From positions 309,727 through 373,726 of the forward strand of contig NZ_WTFT01000008.1 in NCBI RefSeq assembly GCF_009861505.1: 64,000 nucleotides of DNA, read 5' to 3'. Under the pieces are notes generated by a model that worked only from the letters and a program-made list of their open reading frames with translations, ran no database searches and was not told the DNA's origin. The DNA comes from Pseudomonas izuensis. GTDB lineage: Bacteria > Pseudomonadota > Gammaproteobacteria > Pseudomonadales > Pseudomonadaceae. Below are positions 1-8,167 of this stretch, in pieces. The translations under genes were made by a program, and so were the position numbers. How positions within the stretch are numbered: the stretch's first letter is position 1; each line of letters opens with the position of its first letter.

Positions 1-189
1 CGCCTGAATGCCGGCAATGCGCGCCACGGCAAACACATCACCCTTGGGGTGACCGCCGCTGACGATCATCTGCAGGGTTTCGGGCAGCATGCGCACCAGC
101 GCTTGGGCCGTCGCCTCACGGAACGTCACGGCTTTTTCGGTGACGTCGACCATGTTGGCGCGACCTTGGGAATCGAGATGAGTCAGCAC
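1..189 (-). CDS. moaC: Cyclic pyranopterin monophosphate synthase MoaC (5' part; gene runs off left edge)
   Basis: Only the first 63 codons are present. The translation starts (M)[15 protein letters not shown] and continues to [14 protein letters not shown], the conserved MoaC N-terminus. The family makes cyclic pyranopterin monophosphate from the MoaA product in molybdenum cofactor synthesis, in the cytosol. The start is GTG at 189-187; an upstream GGAG supports it. The gene reads away from the PhoH gene upstream of it, and a REPIN lies between the two. Length and C-terminal active-site lysine cannot be checked because the window ends. Confidence 0.9.
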   Translation of the reverse strand, partial: MLTHLDSQGRANMVDVTEKAVTFREATAQALVRMLPETLQMIVSGGHPKGDVFAVARIAGIQA

Positions 190-270
190 GGGATTACTCC
201 TGATCAGGAGCGTCGATTGTAAACCTGCGAGTCAATTTTCCGCACGCGCGATTATCGGGTCACCACAATC

Positions 271-367
271 CCTGTAGGAGCAAGGCTTGCCCGCGATGGC
301 GGTGTGTCAGTTGATAACAATGCTGACTGATACACCGCCATCGCGGGCAAGCCTTGCTCCCACAGGG
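271..367. repeat. REPIN (class A, GGCTTGCCCGCGATGG type)
   Basis: Two inverted REP units, CTGTAGGAGCAAGGCTTGCC and its near-complement ending GCTCCCACAGG, about 100 bp in total, lie between moaC and the PhoH gene. Pairing also extends into the inner part (GCGGTGT and ACACCGC). Confidence 0.9.
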
Positions 368-408
368 GGATGTGTTTGCCATGAAAATGGGGTTTTGTGT
401 CGGGCATG

Positions 409-440
409 AAAAACCGGGCGGTTTTGAGGCCGCCCGGTTT
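409..440 (-). terminator. Rho-independent terminator of the PhoH gene
   Basis: On the - strand an 11-bp perfect stem (AAACCGGGCGG / CCGCCCGGTTT) with an 8-nt loop is followed by a run of T. It begins 12 bp past the PhoH stop codon. Confidence 0.85.
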
Positions 441-451
441 GGGTGAAGCGG

Positions 452-1846
452 TTACAGATGCGACTCTGCGTATTCAGCCAGAATCGAACGTGGCACCCCT
501 TGCAGGGTGATGTGCACACCGTTGGGGAAATCCTTGAAGCGTTCAGTCAGGTAAGTCAGCCCGGAACTGGTCGCGGACAGGTAAGGGGTATCGATCTGTG
601 CCAGGTTGCCCAGGCACACCACTTTGGAACCGGCGCCGGCACGGGTGATGATGGTTTTCATCTGGTGCGGCGTGAGGTTCTGGCATTCATCGATCAGGAT
701 CAAACTCTGCTGGAAGCTGCGGCCCCGAATGTAGTTGAGGGATTTGAACTGCAACGGCACCTTGCTGAGGATGTAATCGACGCTGCCATGGGTGCTTTCG
801 TCATCCATGTGCAAGGCTTCGAGGTTGTCGGTAATGGCACCCAGCCAAGGCTCCATTTTTTCCGCTTCGGTGCCGGGCAGGAAGCCGATCTCTTGATCCA
901 GGCCTTGCACGCTGCGGGTGGCGATGATCCGGCGGTAACGCTTGCTGACCATGGTCTGCTCGATGGCCGCCGCCAGGGCCAGGATGGTTTTACCGGAACC
1001 GGCAGCACCGGAGAGGTTGACCAGGTGGATGTCCGGGTCGAGCAAGGCGAACAGCGCCAGGCTCTGATAGATGTCACGGGGTTTCAGGCCCCAGGCTTCC
1101 TGGTGCAACAGCGGTTCCTGGTGCAGGTCCAGGATCAGTAACTTGTCGCCTTCGATCTCCTTGATCCAGCCGACGAAGCCCTGTTCATCAATGATGAACT
1201 CGTTGATGTGCACCGCCGGCAGGTTGTCTATCAGCTTCACCTCATGCCAGGTGCGGCCATGGCCCTGACGGGTTTCGACCTTGCTTACCAGGTCCCAGAA
1301 CGAACCCTTCATCTCGTGATAGCCATTGGGCAGCAACGACACGTCGTCGACCAGTTGGTCGGTGCTGTAGTCCTCGGCCGCAATCCCGCAGGCGCGGGCC
1401 TTGAGGCGCATGTTGATGTCTTTGGTCACCAAAACCACGGGCAGTTTCGGATCGCGCGCGTGCAGGTCAATCAACTGGTTGATGATGATGTTGTCGTTGA
1501 GGTGCTCGGGCAGAATGATGTTCGGCTCGGCGCGCTTGCTCATCAGAATTGACAGCAAACCTTTCGGCCCGCTCTTGCCACGCTGGATCGGCACGCCCTG
1601 TTCAACGTCCTCCGGCGAGGCATCGCCCAGGGTCTTGTCGATCAGGCGAATGGCCTGGCGGCATTCGGCCGCGACGCTGTGATGCCCGCTCTTGAGCTTG
1701 TCGAGCTCTTCCAGCACGGTCATCGGGATGGCGACGTGGTGTTCTTCGAAGTTCAGGAGGGCGTTTGGATCGTGAATCAATACGTTGGTATCGAGTACAT
1801 ACAGGATTGGCTGGTTGGAAGAAGAGCTACGTCCGTGATCATCCAT
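452..1846 (-). CDS. PIN domain-PhoH family ATPase
   Basis: This 464-residue protein joins an N-terminal PIN nuclease-like domain (YVLDTNVLIHDP near residues 16-27, with the acidic Asp19) to a C-terminal PhoH ATPase. Walker A is GAAGSGKT near residue 283 and Walker B is SLILIDECQN near residue 385. The fusion is the YlaK/PhoH2 arrangement, a family thought to couple an RNA helicase-like ATPase to a PIN ribonuclease. The substrate cannot be told from sequence. The ATG at 1846 is preceded by AAAGGTGA at good spacing. It appears monocistronic, with its own terminator downstream. Confidence 0.9.
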   Translation of the reverse strand: MDDHGRSSSSNQPILYVLDTNVLIHDPNALLNFEEHHVAIPMTVLEELDKLKSGHHSVAAECRQAIRLIDKTLGDASPEDVEQGVPIQRGKSGPKGLLSILMSKRAEPNIILPEHLNDNIIINQLIDLHARDPKLPVVLVTKDINMRLKARACGIAAEDYSTDQLVDDVSLLPNGYHEMKGSFWDLVSKVETRQGHGRTWHEVKLIDNLPAVHINEFIIDEQGFVGWIKEIEGDKLLILDLHQEPLLHQEAWGLKPRDIYQSLALFALLDPDIHLVNLSGAAGSGKTILALAAAIEQTMVSKRYRRIIATRSVQGLDQEIGFLPGTEAEKMEPWLGAITDNLEALHMDDESTHGSVDYILSKVPLQFKSLNYIRGRSFQQSLILIDECQNLTPHQMKTIITRAGAGSKVVCLGNLAQIDTPYLSATSSGLTYLTERFKDFPNGVHITLQGVPRSILAEYAESHL

Positions 1847-2183
1847 ACTCGGTCACCTTTGTCAGAGCCAGTGGACGCAATACCTGGGCGGTGCTGCGCC
1901 TCGAAGTGGCCGCCGATCTCACCTACGGAGACTTAAGTGACTGCAAACAAACGGGTCTTGGGAGACGCCACCTGTGTTGCAGGTTTCGGCGGTCTGTCTT
2001 CGTAATACTCCAAAACACATGACAGAAAAAAGCACTTTGACGCTTTTTTGAAGTTTATTTTGCAGAGTGACGAAAAGCCCTTGGCGGACTGCCATCACCC
2101 GTTTACAGTCGGAGATCAACCTGCAGCAAAATCCCTCCCAAAATCGCCCATCGTCCAATGTTTATGGGCTTTTGCCTTTTTCA
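1847..2183. other. Intergenic region between deacetylase 3' end and PhoH gene 5' end
   Basis: About 337 bp without a convincing gene; the short open frames in it have no family resemblance. It must hold the PhoH promoter on the - strand, but I could not find a good -35/-10 pair. A perfect hairpin (TGCCTTTT, 5-nt loop, AAAAGGCA at 2173-2193) overlaps the deacetylase stop codon. It lacks a U-tract, so it is at best a weak terminator. Confidence 0.5.
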
Positions 2184-3305
2184 TCAAAAGGCACTCTGAC
2201 AGTCTTCCCAGCCGATACCGCTCTGCGCCGTTTGCGTCATCAACCACGGCAGCGCCGTTTTCACGCCGTCCTGCTTCACATTGAAATTGATCACGCCATG
2301 ACGCCACAGCAGCATCAGGGTCAGCACCCGCTGCGCGCTCTGATTGGCCTTGAGCTTGCCGGCACCGTCCTGGGCATCGATGTCCCACAGCGCCACGTGC
2401 AAACCCTGGGACTTGAAGAACGCCTCAGCATCCGACCGTCGCTGGCCATCGGGCGGACGGAACAGCGGCACATAGTTTTCCGGCAGTTTGCTTTTGACCA
2501 GATCGACGCTGCGCCTCACCGAGTCCTGCCAGTCCTGCCAATGGCTGTGGGAACGGAACTCCCAGCCTTGCACACCGATACACTGCGTCGAATAGGTCGC
2601 CTGCAAGTTGGCCACCGAACGCTCCGTCAGCCGCGCCTGGATATCCTTGCCCAGAACGAAGAATGTGCCACTCATGTTTGACTTGCGAAGGTACTCGGTG
2701 ACCCAATCCGTGTTGTCCGGCGCGGCATTGGCGGCGCTGTCGAATGTGAGCAGAAACAGCCGGTCATGCATCGCGTCGCCATTGCGTTCGTAGTCGCCAA
2801 AACGATCGACTTCGCTGCTGGCTTGCGGAAACAGGGCAGCCTTGCGCAACTGCTCGTCCAGGTACTGGGCATGAAACAACCGGCTCGGTTCGGCCCACTT
2901 GATGTAGTAGCTGTCTTCGCCGATCAGGAACTTTGCGGCTTGTTCACGCAGCGTGGGCATGTCCTCGACCAGAAAACAGAAGGACGCATCCTGATCACAA
3001 CTCTGCTGGGCGAAATTGAAGCTCGTCAGCAAGCGTTGCCACAGGCGCTGGCGAACGCGGTTGACCGATTCCATGTTGACCGTGCGCAGGCCCAGGCGCT
3101 GGGCCAGCGCGGGTTCATCCAGGGATTCGCTGGCCAGCAGCACTCGGGCGAACATGAGGATTTCGGCGCGCGATGCCACGTCGAACAGCGTCGGGTTGTT
3201 GAGCTTTTCCGGCCAGGTGCTGCGATCGAGCGTAGCCACCTCGCCCGGCGCCGCCATGGCACCGACGCTCAGAAGCCACGCGACGAGTAGAAAAACGATA
3301 CGCAA
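2184..3305 (-). CDS. Exported polysaccharide deacetylase-like protein (NodB homology)
   Basis: This is a 373-residue protein with an N-terminal signal peptide ((M)RIVFLLVAWLLSVGAMA, then APGE). A NodB-like domain lies in the C-terminal half: motif 1 is LTFDSAAN, a histidine motif FRSHSHW follows, and motif 3 is RPPDGQ. The family removes acetyl groups from N- or O-acetylated sugars. The usual TFDD of motif 1 reads TFDS, so the aspartate that normally ligands the metal is absent while the presumed base is kept. The start is TTG at 3305, preceded by GGAG eight bases upstream. The open frame reaches further but would run through a REPIN. Substrate unknown. Confidence 0.75.
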   Translation of the reverse strand: MRIVFLLVAWLLSVGAMAAPGEVATLDRSTWPEKLNNPTLFDVASRAEILMFARVLLASESLDEPALAQRLGLRTVNMESVNRVRQRLWQRLLTSFNFAQQSCDQDASFCFLVEDMPTLREQAAKFLIGEDSYYIKWAEPSRLFHAQYLDEQLRKAALFPQASSEVDRFGDYERNGDAMHDRLFLLTFDSAANAAPDNTDWVTEYLRKSNMSGTFFVLGKDIQARLTERSVANLQATYSTQCIGVQGWEFRSHSHWQDWQDSVRRSVDLVKSKLPENYVPLFRPPDGQRRSDAEAFFKSQGLHVALWDIDAQDGAGKLKANQSAQRVLTLMLLWRHGVINFNVKQDGVKTALPWLMTQTAQSGIGWEDCQSAF

Positions 3306-3379
3306 TGGGATGTCTCCATAACAAAACCCGCGCGGCACTATAGCTGATCCGCCCTCAATTCCCGCATCACCCCGAATAC

Positions 3380-3473
3380 CCTGTAGGAGCAAGGCTTGCC
3401 CGCGATGGCGGTATGTCAGTCGATAAAATGCTGGCTGGTACACCGTCATCGCGGGCAAGCCTTGCTCCTACAG
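3380..3473. repeat. REPIN (class A)
   Basis: Inverted pair CTGTAGGAGCAAGGCTTGCC ... GGCAAGCCTTGCTCCTACAG, between the deacetylase 5' end and yaaA. Confidence 0.9.
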
Positions 3474-3572
3474 TCTTGTGATATGCCACCGATCATCACC
3501 TATGGACTTGATAGCTGGAGTCATTAAGGACAACCCCCTAGAATCGCCCCCACGTTTAAAGGAGACGACTTC

Positions 3573-4352
3573 ATGCTGATGGTGATTTCACCCGCCAAGA
3601 CCCTCGATTACGAAACACCGCCGGCGACGCAGCGCTTTACCCAACCGCAGTACCTCGACCATTCCCAGGAGTTGATCCTGCAATTGCGCGACCTGACGCC
3701 CGCGCAGATCAGCGAGTTGATGCACGTCTCCGACAAGATCGGTGGGCTCAACGCTGCGCGTTTCGGCAGCTGGACCCCGGCATTCACCCCGGAAAATGCC
3801 AAACAGGCGTTACTGGCGTTCAAGGGCGACGTGTACACCGGGCTGAACGCGCAAACCTTCAGCGAAGCCGATTTCGATTATGCCCAGCAACACTTGCGTA
3901 TGCTCTCCGGCCTCTACGGCCTGCTGCGCCCGCTGGACCTGATGCAACCCTACCGCCTGGAAATGGGCACCAAACTGGCCAACGCCCGGGGCAAGGACTT
4001 GTATGCGTTCTGGGGCTCGCGCATCAGTGAGTGGCTGAACGAAGCCCTGGCCGACCAGGGCGATGACGTGCTGCTGAACCTGGCCTCCAACGAGTACTTT
4101 TCGGCGGTCAAGCGCAATGCCTTGAACGCACGCATCATCAATACCGAGTTCAAGGACCTGAAGAACGGTCAGTACAAGATCATCAGCTTCTACGCGAAAA
4201 AGGCGCGGGGCATGATGAGTCGCTTCGTCATCGAGCAACGCATCAACGATCCGGCAGCCCTCAAACAGTTCGACGTCCAGGGTTATCGCTACAGCGCCGA
4301 GCAGTCTAAACCGGACAATCTGGTGTTCCTGCGCGATCACGCTCCCGAGTGA
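3573..4352 (+). CDS. yaaA: Peroxide stress protein YaaA (DUF328)
   Basis: The 259 residues match the YaaA/DUF328 family over its usual length, starting [33 protein letters not shown] near residues 209-224 is also typical of the family. The family limits peroxide damage, reportedly by lowering free intracellular iron; its biochemical activity is less settled. The ATG follows AAGGAG at 7-8 bases. Cytosolic; no signal peptide or membrane segment. Confidence 0.92.
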   Translation: MLMVISPAKTLDYETPPATQRFTQPQYLDHSQELILQLRDLTPAQISELMHVSDKIGGLNAARFGSWTPAFTPENAKQALLAFKGDVYTGLNAQTFSEADFDYAQQHLRMLSGLYGLLRPLDLMQPYRLEMGTKLANARGKDLYAFWGSRISEWLNEALADQGDDVLLNLASNEYFSAVKRNALNARIINTEFKDLKNGQYKIISFYAKKARGMMSRFVIEQRINDPAALKQFDVQGYRYSAEQSKPDNLVFLRDHAPE

Positions 4353-4359
4353 TTCGACC

Positions 4360-4397
4360 GGTCGGCGCACAGCATCAAAAACTGCCCTGCGCCGACC
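4360..4397 (+). terminator. Possible terminator hairpin after yaaA
   Basis: A 9-bp perfect inverted repeat (GGTCGGCGC / GCGCCGACC) starts 8 bp after the yaaA stop, with a 20-nt loop and no U-tract. A second inverted repeat (TTGACGCC 4403-4410 / GGCGTCAA 4440-4447) follows. Termination is inferred from position only. Confidence 0.35.
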
Positions 4398-4504
4398 ATT
4401 GATTGACGCCACTTTTCCCGCCTACTTCGCCATTTTTATGGCGTCAAAATTATACCAGCCTGATTTTTAACTTTAGTTTCACTCGACTTCGATCTTTTTT
4501 TTCA

Positions 4505-4539
4505 GTAGTGGCACTGAAAATTTTTATCGGTAGTGGCAC
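4505..4539 (+). repeat. Direct repeat GTAGTGGCAC x2 upstream of algD
   Basis: GTAGTGGCAC occurs at 4505-4514 and again at 4530-4539, 25 bp apart. A related inverted copy AGTGCCA lies at 4609-4615. It could be a regulator site. TGGCAC is also the -24 element of sigma54 promoters, but neither copy has a GC at the matching -12 position. Confidence 0.5.
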
Positions 4540-4662
4540 AAAACTATCCCCTTCGATAATTCGCCTATATATAAAGGGCGAAACGGCAAGTGCTATCAAT
4601 ATGAGAGCAGTGCCATCTTTTTCAATATTTCAAGAAATTTCAGAAATCATGCTGGGCGGATC

Positions 4663-4691
4663 GGAACTATGTCCGAATGCACCGCTCATAC
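4663..4691 (+). promoter_or_regulatory. Candidate AlgU (sigma-22)-type promoter for algD
   Basis: GGAACTA (4663-4669) resembles the AlgU -35 element GAACTT. TCATAC begins 16 bases downstream of it and resembles the -10 element TCTGA. It would give a leader of roughly 465 bases before algD, comparable with the long algD leader known in P. aeruginosa. Both hexamers are imperfect, so the call is tentative. Confidence 0.35.
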
Positions 4692-4826
4692 CACCCGTAA
4701 CGATTCTTACGAGGCTTGTAGGAGATAACTTACGCAGAGCAGAGATCCATGTAGCGAAGTTGTCACATCAACTTTCGCAGACTAATCCCTGATTTGGGCA
4801 ACACAGAAACGGACAGGAGATAACCG

Positions 4827-4868
4827 ATGATGACTATCCCCTACAGGGCCAAGGCAGCGCCCCTATAA
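4827..4868 (+). CDS. Possible 13-residue leader peptide in the algD leader
   Basis: The open frame encodes MMTIPYRAKAAPL. It is preceded by AGGAGA six bases before its first ATG, a better ribosome site than many real genes here have. One base after its stop codon begins the hairpin at 4870-4885. Position and site suggest a translated leader or decoy, but nothing in the residues points to a mechanism such as amino-acid-dependent stalling. It may simply be chance. Confidence 0.3.
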   Translation: MMTIPYRAKAAPL

Positions 4869-4869
4869 C

Positions 4870-4885
4870 GTGCTCATCCGAGCAC
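4870..4885 (+). promoter_or_regulatory. Hairpin in algD leader
   Basis: Perfect 6-bp stem GTGCTC / GAGCAC with loop ATCC, one base after the mini-ORF stop. A second hairpin, GCACT / AGTGC with a TGCG loop, lies at 5083-5096, about 70 bases before algD. Confidence 0.4.
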
Positions 4886-5163
4886 CCGACCGCTTGATTC
4901 AACGGGCCTCTGGCCTGGGATCGAGCGCGCAGGACCATTGCACGAATATCTTCTGACATGAGGATTGGCTGCATTACAGGGCAAGTCATAACAATAAGTC
5001 CCGGTTACGCACACCTTGAGTGCACTTATTTAGACACTCGTAACTTATATGCCAGAACACGGCATCGTTGCGCCTGTAACACGCACTTGCGAGTGCACTA
5101 TCACCGCTGAACACCATTAACTCCGGCCATTTAATGGCTTGATAAACACAGAGGTAATTTGCG

Positions 5164-6480
5164 ATGCGCATCAGCATATTTGGTTTGGGTTACGTTGGCG
5201 CTGTCTGTGCCGGTTGCCTGTCTGCACGGGGCCATGACGTCGTTGGCGTCGATGTTGCAAAAGACAAGATCGATATGATCAATGCCGGTAAATCGCCAAT
5301 CGTTGAACCGGGCCTGGGTGAACTTCTGGCCCAAGGTATTCAAACTGGCCGCCTGCGCGGTACCACCAACTTCGCCGAGGCGATTCGCGACACCGATCTG
5401 TCGATGATCTGCGTGGGTACGCCGAGCAAGAAGAACGGCGACCTGGAACTGAACTACATCGAAGCCGTGTGCCGCGAAATCGGTTTTGTCCTGCGCGACA
5501 AATCCACCCGTCACACCATCGTGGTGCGCAGCACCGTGTTGCCGGGCACTGTCGCCAACGTCGTCATCCCGATTCTCGAAGACTGCTCCGGCAAGAAAGC
5601 CGGCGTTGATTTCGGCGTTGCAGTGAACCCTGAATTCCTGCGCGAAAGTACCGCCATTGCCGACTACGACCAGCCGCCGATGACCGTGATCGGCGAGTTC
5701 GACAAGGCCTCGGGCGACGTTCTGCAATCGCTGTACGAAGAACTCGACGCACCGATCATCCGCAAGGACATCGCCGTCGCCGAGATGATCAAGTACACCT
5801 GCAACGTGTGGCACGCCACCAAGGTGACCTTCGCCAACGAGATCGGCAACATCGCCAAGGCGGTCGGCGTCGACGGTCGTGAAGTGATGGACGTGGTCTG
5901 CCAGGACAAGACCCTGAACCTGTCCCAGTACTACATGCGCCCGGGCTTCGCCTTCGGCGGTTCCTGCCTGCCCAAGGACGTGCGTGCCCTGACCTACCGC
6001 GCCAGTTCCCTGGACGTGGAAGCGCCGCTGCTCAACTCGCTGATGCGCAGTAACGAGTCCCAGGTGCAAAACGCCTTCGACATCGTTTCCAGCCACGACA
6101 AACGCAAAGTCGCCCTGCTGGGCCTGAGCTTCAAGGCCGGCACCGATGACCTGCGCGAAAGCCCGCTGGTTGACCTGGCAGAAATGCTGATCGGCAAGGG
6201 TTTCGACCTTCGCATCTACGACAGCAACGTCGAATACGCCCGTGTTCACGGCGCGAACAAGGACTACATCGAGTCGAAGATTCCCCACGTCTCCTCCTTG
6301 CTCAACGCTGACTTCGACGACGTGATCAACAACGCCGACGTGATCATCCTCGGTAACCGTGACGAGAAATTCCGCTCACTGGTCAAGGACGTTCCTCACG
6401 GCAAGCAAGTGATCGACCTGGTGGGCTTCATGTCCAAGGCCACCAGCGTGACCGGTCGCACCGAAGGCATCTGCTGGTAA
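5164..6480 (+). CDS. algD: GDP-mannose 6-dehydrogenase AlgD
   Basis: It oxidises GDP-mannose twice with NAD+ to GDP-mannuronate, the committed step of alginate synthesis, in the cytosol. The 438 residues open with the Rossmann motif FGLGYVGAVCAG and carry the active-site segment GGSCLPKD near residues 265-272, whose cysteine is the catalytic nucleophile of this family. The length is usual. The ATG at 5164 lies close to GAGG of the leader (5151-5154). It is first of the twelve-gene alginate operon and is followed by a REP cluster before alg8. Confidence 0.97.
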   Translation: MRISIFGLGYVGAVCAGCLSARGHDVVGVDVAKDKIDMINAGKSPIVEPGLGELLAQGIQTGRLRGTTNFAEAIRDTDLSMICVGTPSKKNGDLELNYIEAVCREIGFVLRDKSTRHTIVVRSTVLPGTVANVVIPILEDCSGKKAGVDFGVAVNPEFLRESTAIADYDQPPMTVIGEFDKASGDVLQSLYEELDAPIIRKDIAVAEMIKYTCNVWHATKVTFANEIGNIAKAVGVDGREVMDVVCQDKTLNLSQYYMRPGFAFGGSCLPKDVRALTYRASSLDVEAPLLNSLMRSNESQVQNAFDIVSSHDKRKVALLGLSFKAGTDDLRESPLVDLAEMLIGKGFDLRIYDSNVEYARVHGANKDYIESKIPHVSSLLNADFDDVINNADVIILGNRDEKFRSLVKDVPHGKQVIDLVGFMSKATSVTGRTEGICW

Positions 6481-6504
6481 CCGGCAGGTTGTAAGCGCTT
6501 CGCG

Positions 6505-6614
6505 CTGATCGCCAGCAAGCCGGCTCCTACAGATCACCGCAACCCTGTAGGAGCTGGCTCGCCAGCGAAGGCGTACCTGAGATCGCCATCGCCGGCAAGC
6601 CGGCTCCTACAGGG
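6505..6614. repeat. Three REP units (class D, AGCCGGCT type) between algD and alg8
   Basis: Three units in alternating orientation: CGCCAGCAAGCCGGCTCCTAC, then CTGTAGGAGCTGGCTCGCC, then GCCGGCAAGCCGGCTCCTAC. This is an odd unit next to an inverted pair. It lies in the longest gap within the first half of the operon. Confidence 0.88.
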
Positions 6615-6650
6615 GGCGCGAGACTTGCAACTGACTTTAGGATTCCGATT

Positions 6651-8132
6651 ATGCACAGGCTAAAGCACGGCCTACTCCAGGCCGCCGGTTGGCTGTTTTT
6701 TCTAAGTTTATTGATGGGCATCGCCATTGCGCTGCCTGTGTCCACATTCGACTCTGAGTCGAAGGACTTCATTTTCCTGATCGGTATCGTCGGTATCTGG
6801 CGCTATTCGATGGGTGCCACGCATTTTCTGCGCGGCATGCTGTTTCTGTACGTGGTCTACCCGCACCTGCGGCGCAAAGTGCGCAAGCTGGGCAAGGCGG
6901 CGGACCCGTCCCACGTATTCCTGATGGTCACCAGTTTCCGTATTGACGCCCTGACCACCGCGCAGGTCTACAGCTCGGTGATTCGCGAGGCCATTGACTG
7001 CGAACTGCCGACCACCGTGGTCTGCTCCATCGTGGAAATGTCCGATGAGCTGCTGGTCAAGAGCCTGTGGAAGCGTATGAACCCACCGGCACGGGTCAAG
7101 CTCGACTTCGTGCGCATTCCCGGTACTGGCAAGCGCGATGGCCTGGCCTACGGTTTCCGCGCGATCTCCCGCCACCTGCCGGATGACCGTGCCGTGGTGG
7201 CCGTGATCGACGGCGACACCGTGCTCGGCGAAGGCGTGGTGCGCAAGACCGTGCCGTGGTTCCAACTGTTCGGCAATGTCGGTGGCCTGACCACCAACGA
7301 GTTCTGCGAAGTGCGTGGCGGCTACATCATGAGCGAATGGCACAAGCTGCGTTTCGCCCAGCGTCACATCAACATGTGCTCGATGGCCCTGTCCAAGCGC
7401 GTGCTGACCATGACCGGGCGGATGTCGGTGTTCCGCGCCACCGTGGTCACCAACCCGGAATTCATCGCCGACGTGGAAAGCGACTCGCTGCAACACTGGC
7501 GCCTGGGCCGTTTCAAGTTCCTCACCGGCGACGACAAGTCCAGCTGGTTCAGCCTGATGCGCCTGGGCTACGACACCTTCTACGTGCCTGACGCTGCGAT
7601 CAACACCGTCGAACATCCGCCGGAAAAGAGCTTCATCAAGGCCAGTCGCAAGCTGATGTTCCGCTGGTACGGCAACAACCTGCGGCAGAATTCCCGGGCC
7701 CTGGGCCTGGGGATGAAACGTCTCGGCCTGTTCACCTCGGTGGTGCTGTTCGATCAGCGCGTGTCGATGTGGACCTCCCTGCTGGGTCTGACCGTGGCGC
7801 TGATCGCCAGCTTCAAGTACGGCACCGCGTTCATCCTGGTGTACCTGCTGTGGATCGGCATCACCCGCCTGATTCTGACCCTGTTGCTGTCTTGCTCCGG
7901 TCACCGGATCGGCCCGGCTTACCCGGCGATTCTCTATTACAACCAGATCGTCGGCGCACTGGTGAAGATCTACGTGTTCTTCCGCCTCGATCAACAGTCC
8001 TGGACTCGCCAACCCACTTCTCTGTCCCGTGACCTCGCCAGCTTTCAACGTTGGTTCAACACCTGGTCGTCTCGGACCATGACCTTCTCCGCCGGCAGCA
8101 TTTTCGTCGCCGCGCTGCTGCTGATGGTCTGA
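6651..8132 (+). CDS. alg8: Alginate polymerase, glycosyltransferase family 2 (Alg8)
   Basis: Alg8 is the inner-membrane enzyme that polymerises mannuronate from GDP-mannuronate. The 493 residues have N-terminal membrane segments ([21 protein letters not shown]). A GT2 domain follows with [11 protein letters not shown] (DxD motif, near residue 190), a TGDDKSSW segment and [11 protein letters not shown], comparable to the QxxRW motif. Several C-terminal membrane helices follow. It works with Alg44, the next gene 35 bp downstream. Confidence 0.95.
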   Translation: MHRLKHGLLQAAGWLFFLSLLMGIAIALPVSTFDSESKDFIFLIGIVGIWRYSMGATHFLRGMLFLYVVYPHLRRKVRKLGKAADPSHVFLMVTSFRIDALTTAQVYSSVIREAIDCELPTTVVCSIVEMSDELLVKSLWKRMNPPARVKLDFVRIPGTGKRDGLAYGFRAISRHLPDDRAVVAVIDGDTVLGEGVVRKTVPWFQLFGNVGGLTTNEFCEVRGGYIMSEWHKLRFAQRHINMCSMALSKRVLTMTGRMSVFRATVVTNPEFIADVESDSLQHWRLGRFKFLTGDDKSSWFSLMRLGYDTFYVPDAAINTVEHPPEKSFIKASRKLMFRWYGNNLRQNSRALGLGMKRLGLFTSVVLFDQRVSMWTSLLGLTVALIASFKYGTAFILVYLLWIGITRLILTLLLSCSGHRIGPAYPAILYYNQIVGALVKIYVFFRLDQQSWTRQPTSLSRDLASFQRWFNTWSSRTMTFSAGSIFVAALLLMV

Positions 8133-8167
8133 CCCACCTTTCTTGAATTAACCCGGAAATCGCCCTT

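Larger units (their letters stand above)
4353..5163 (+). promoter_or_regulatory. Long AT-rich upstream regulatory region and leader of algD
   Basis: About 810 bp with base composition clearly more AT-rich than its surroundings and no convincing large gene. A 129-codon open frame (4403-4792) has no recognisable family and looks accidental. The algD promoters of P. aeruginosa and P. syringae are also preceded by a long regulated region and give a long untranslated leader. Candidate elements seen here are listed separately: TGGCAC repeats, an AlgU-like promoter, a mini-ORF and hairpins. No perfect AlgR box (CCGTTCGTC) was found. Confidence 0.7.

Noticed and set aside
3306..3458. N-terminal extension of the deacetylase to 3458
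   Set aside because: It would place a translated REPIN before a perfectly placed signal peptide; the TTG at 3305 has a ribosome site.
4505..4550. A sigma54 promoter at the TGGCAC repeats
   Set aside because: TGGCAC fits the -24 element, but neither copy has the required GC about 5 bases further on (TGAAAATT and AAAACTAT follow).
4403..4792. A 129-codon open frame upstream of algD
   Set aside because: It has no ribosome site, no recognisable domain and AT-rich codons unlike the genes around it. It covers the candidate regulatory repeats and promoter of algD.
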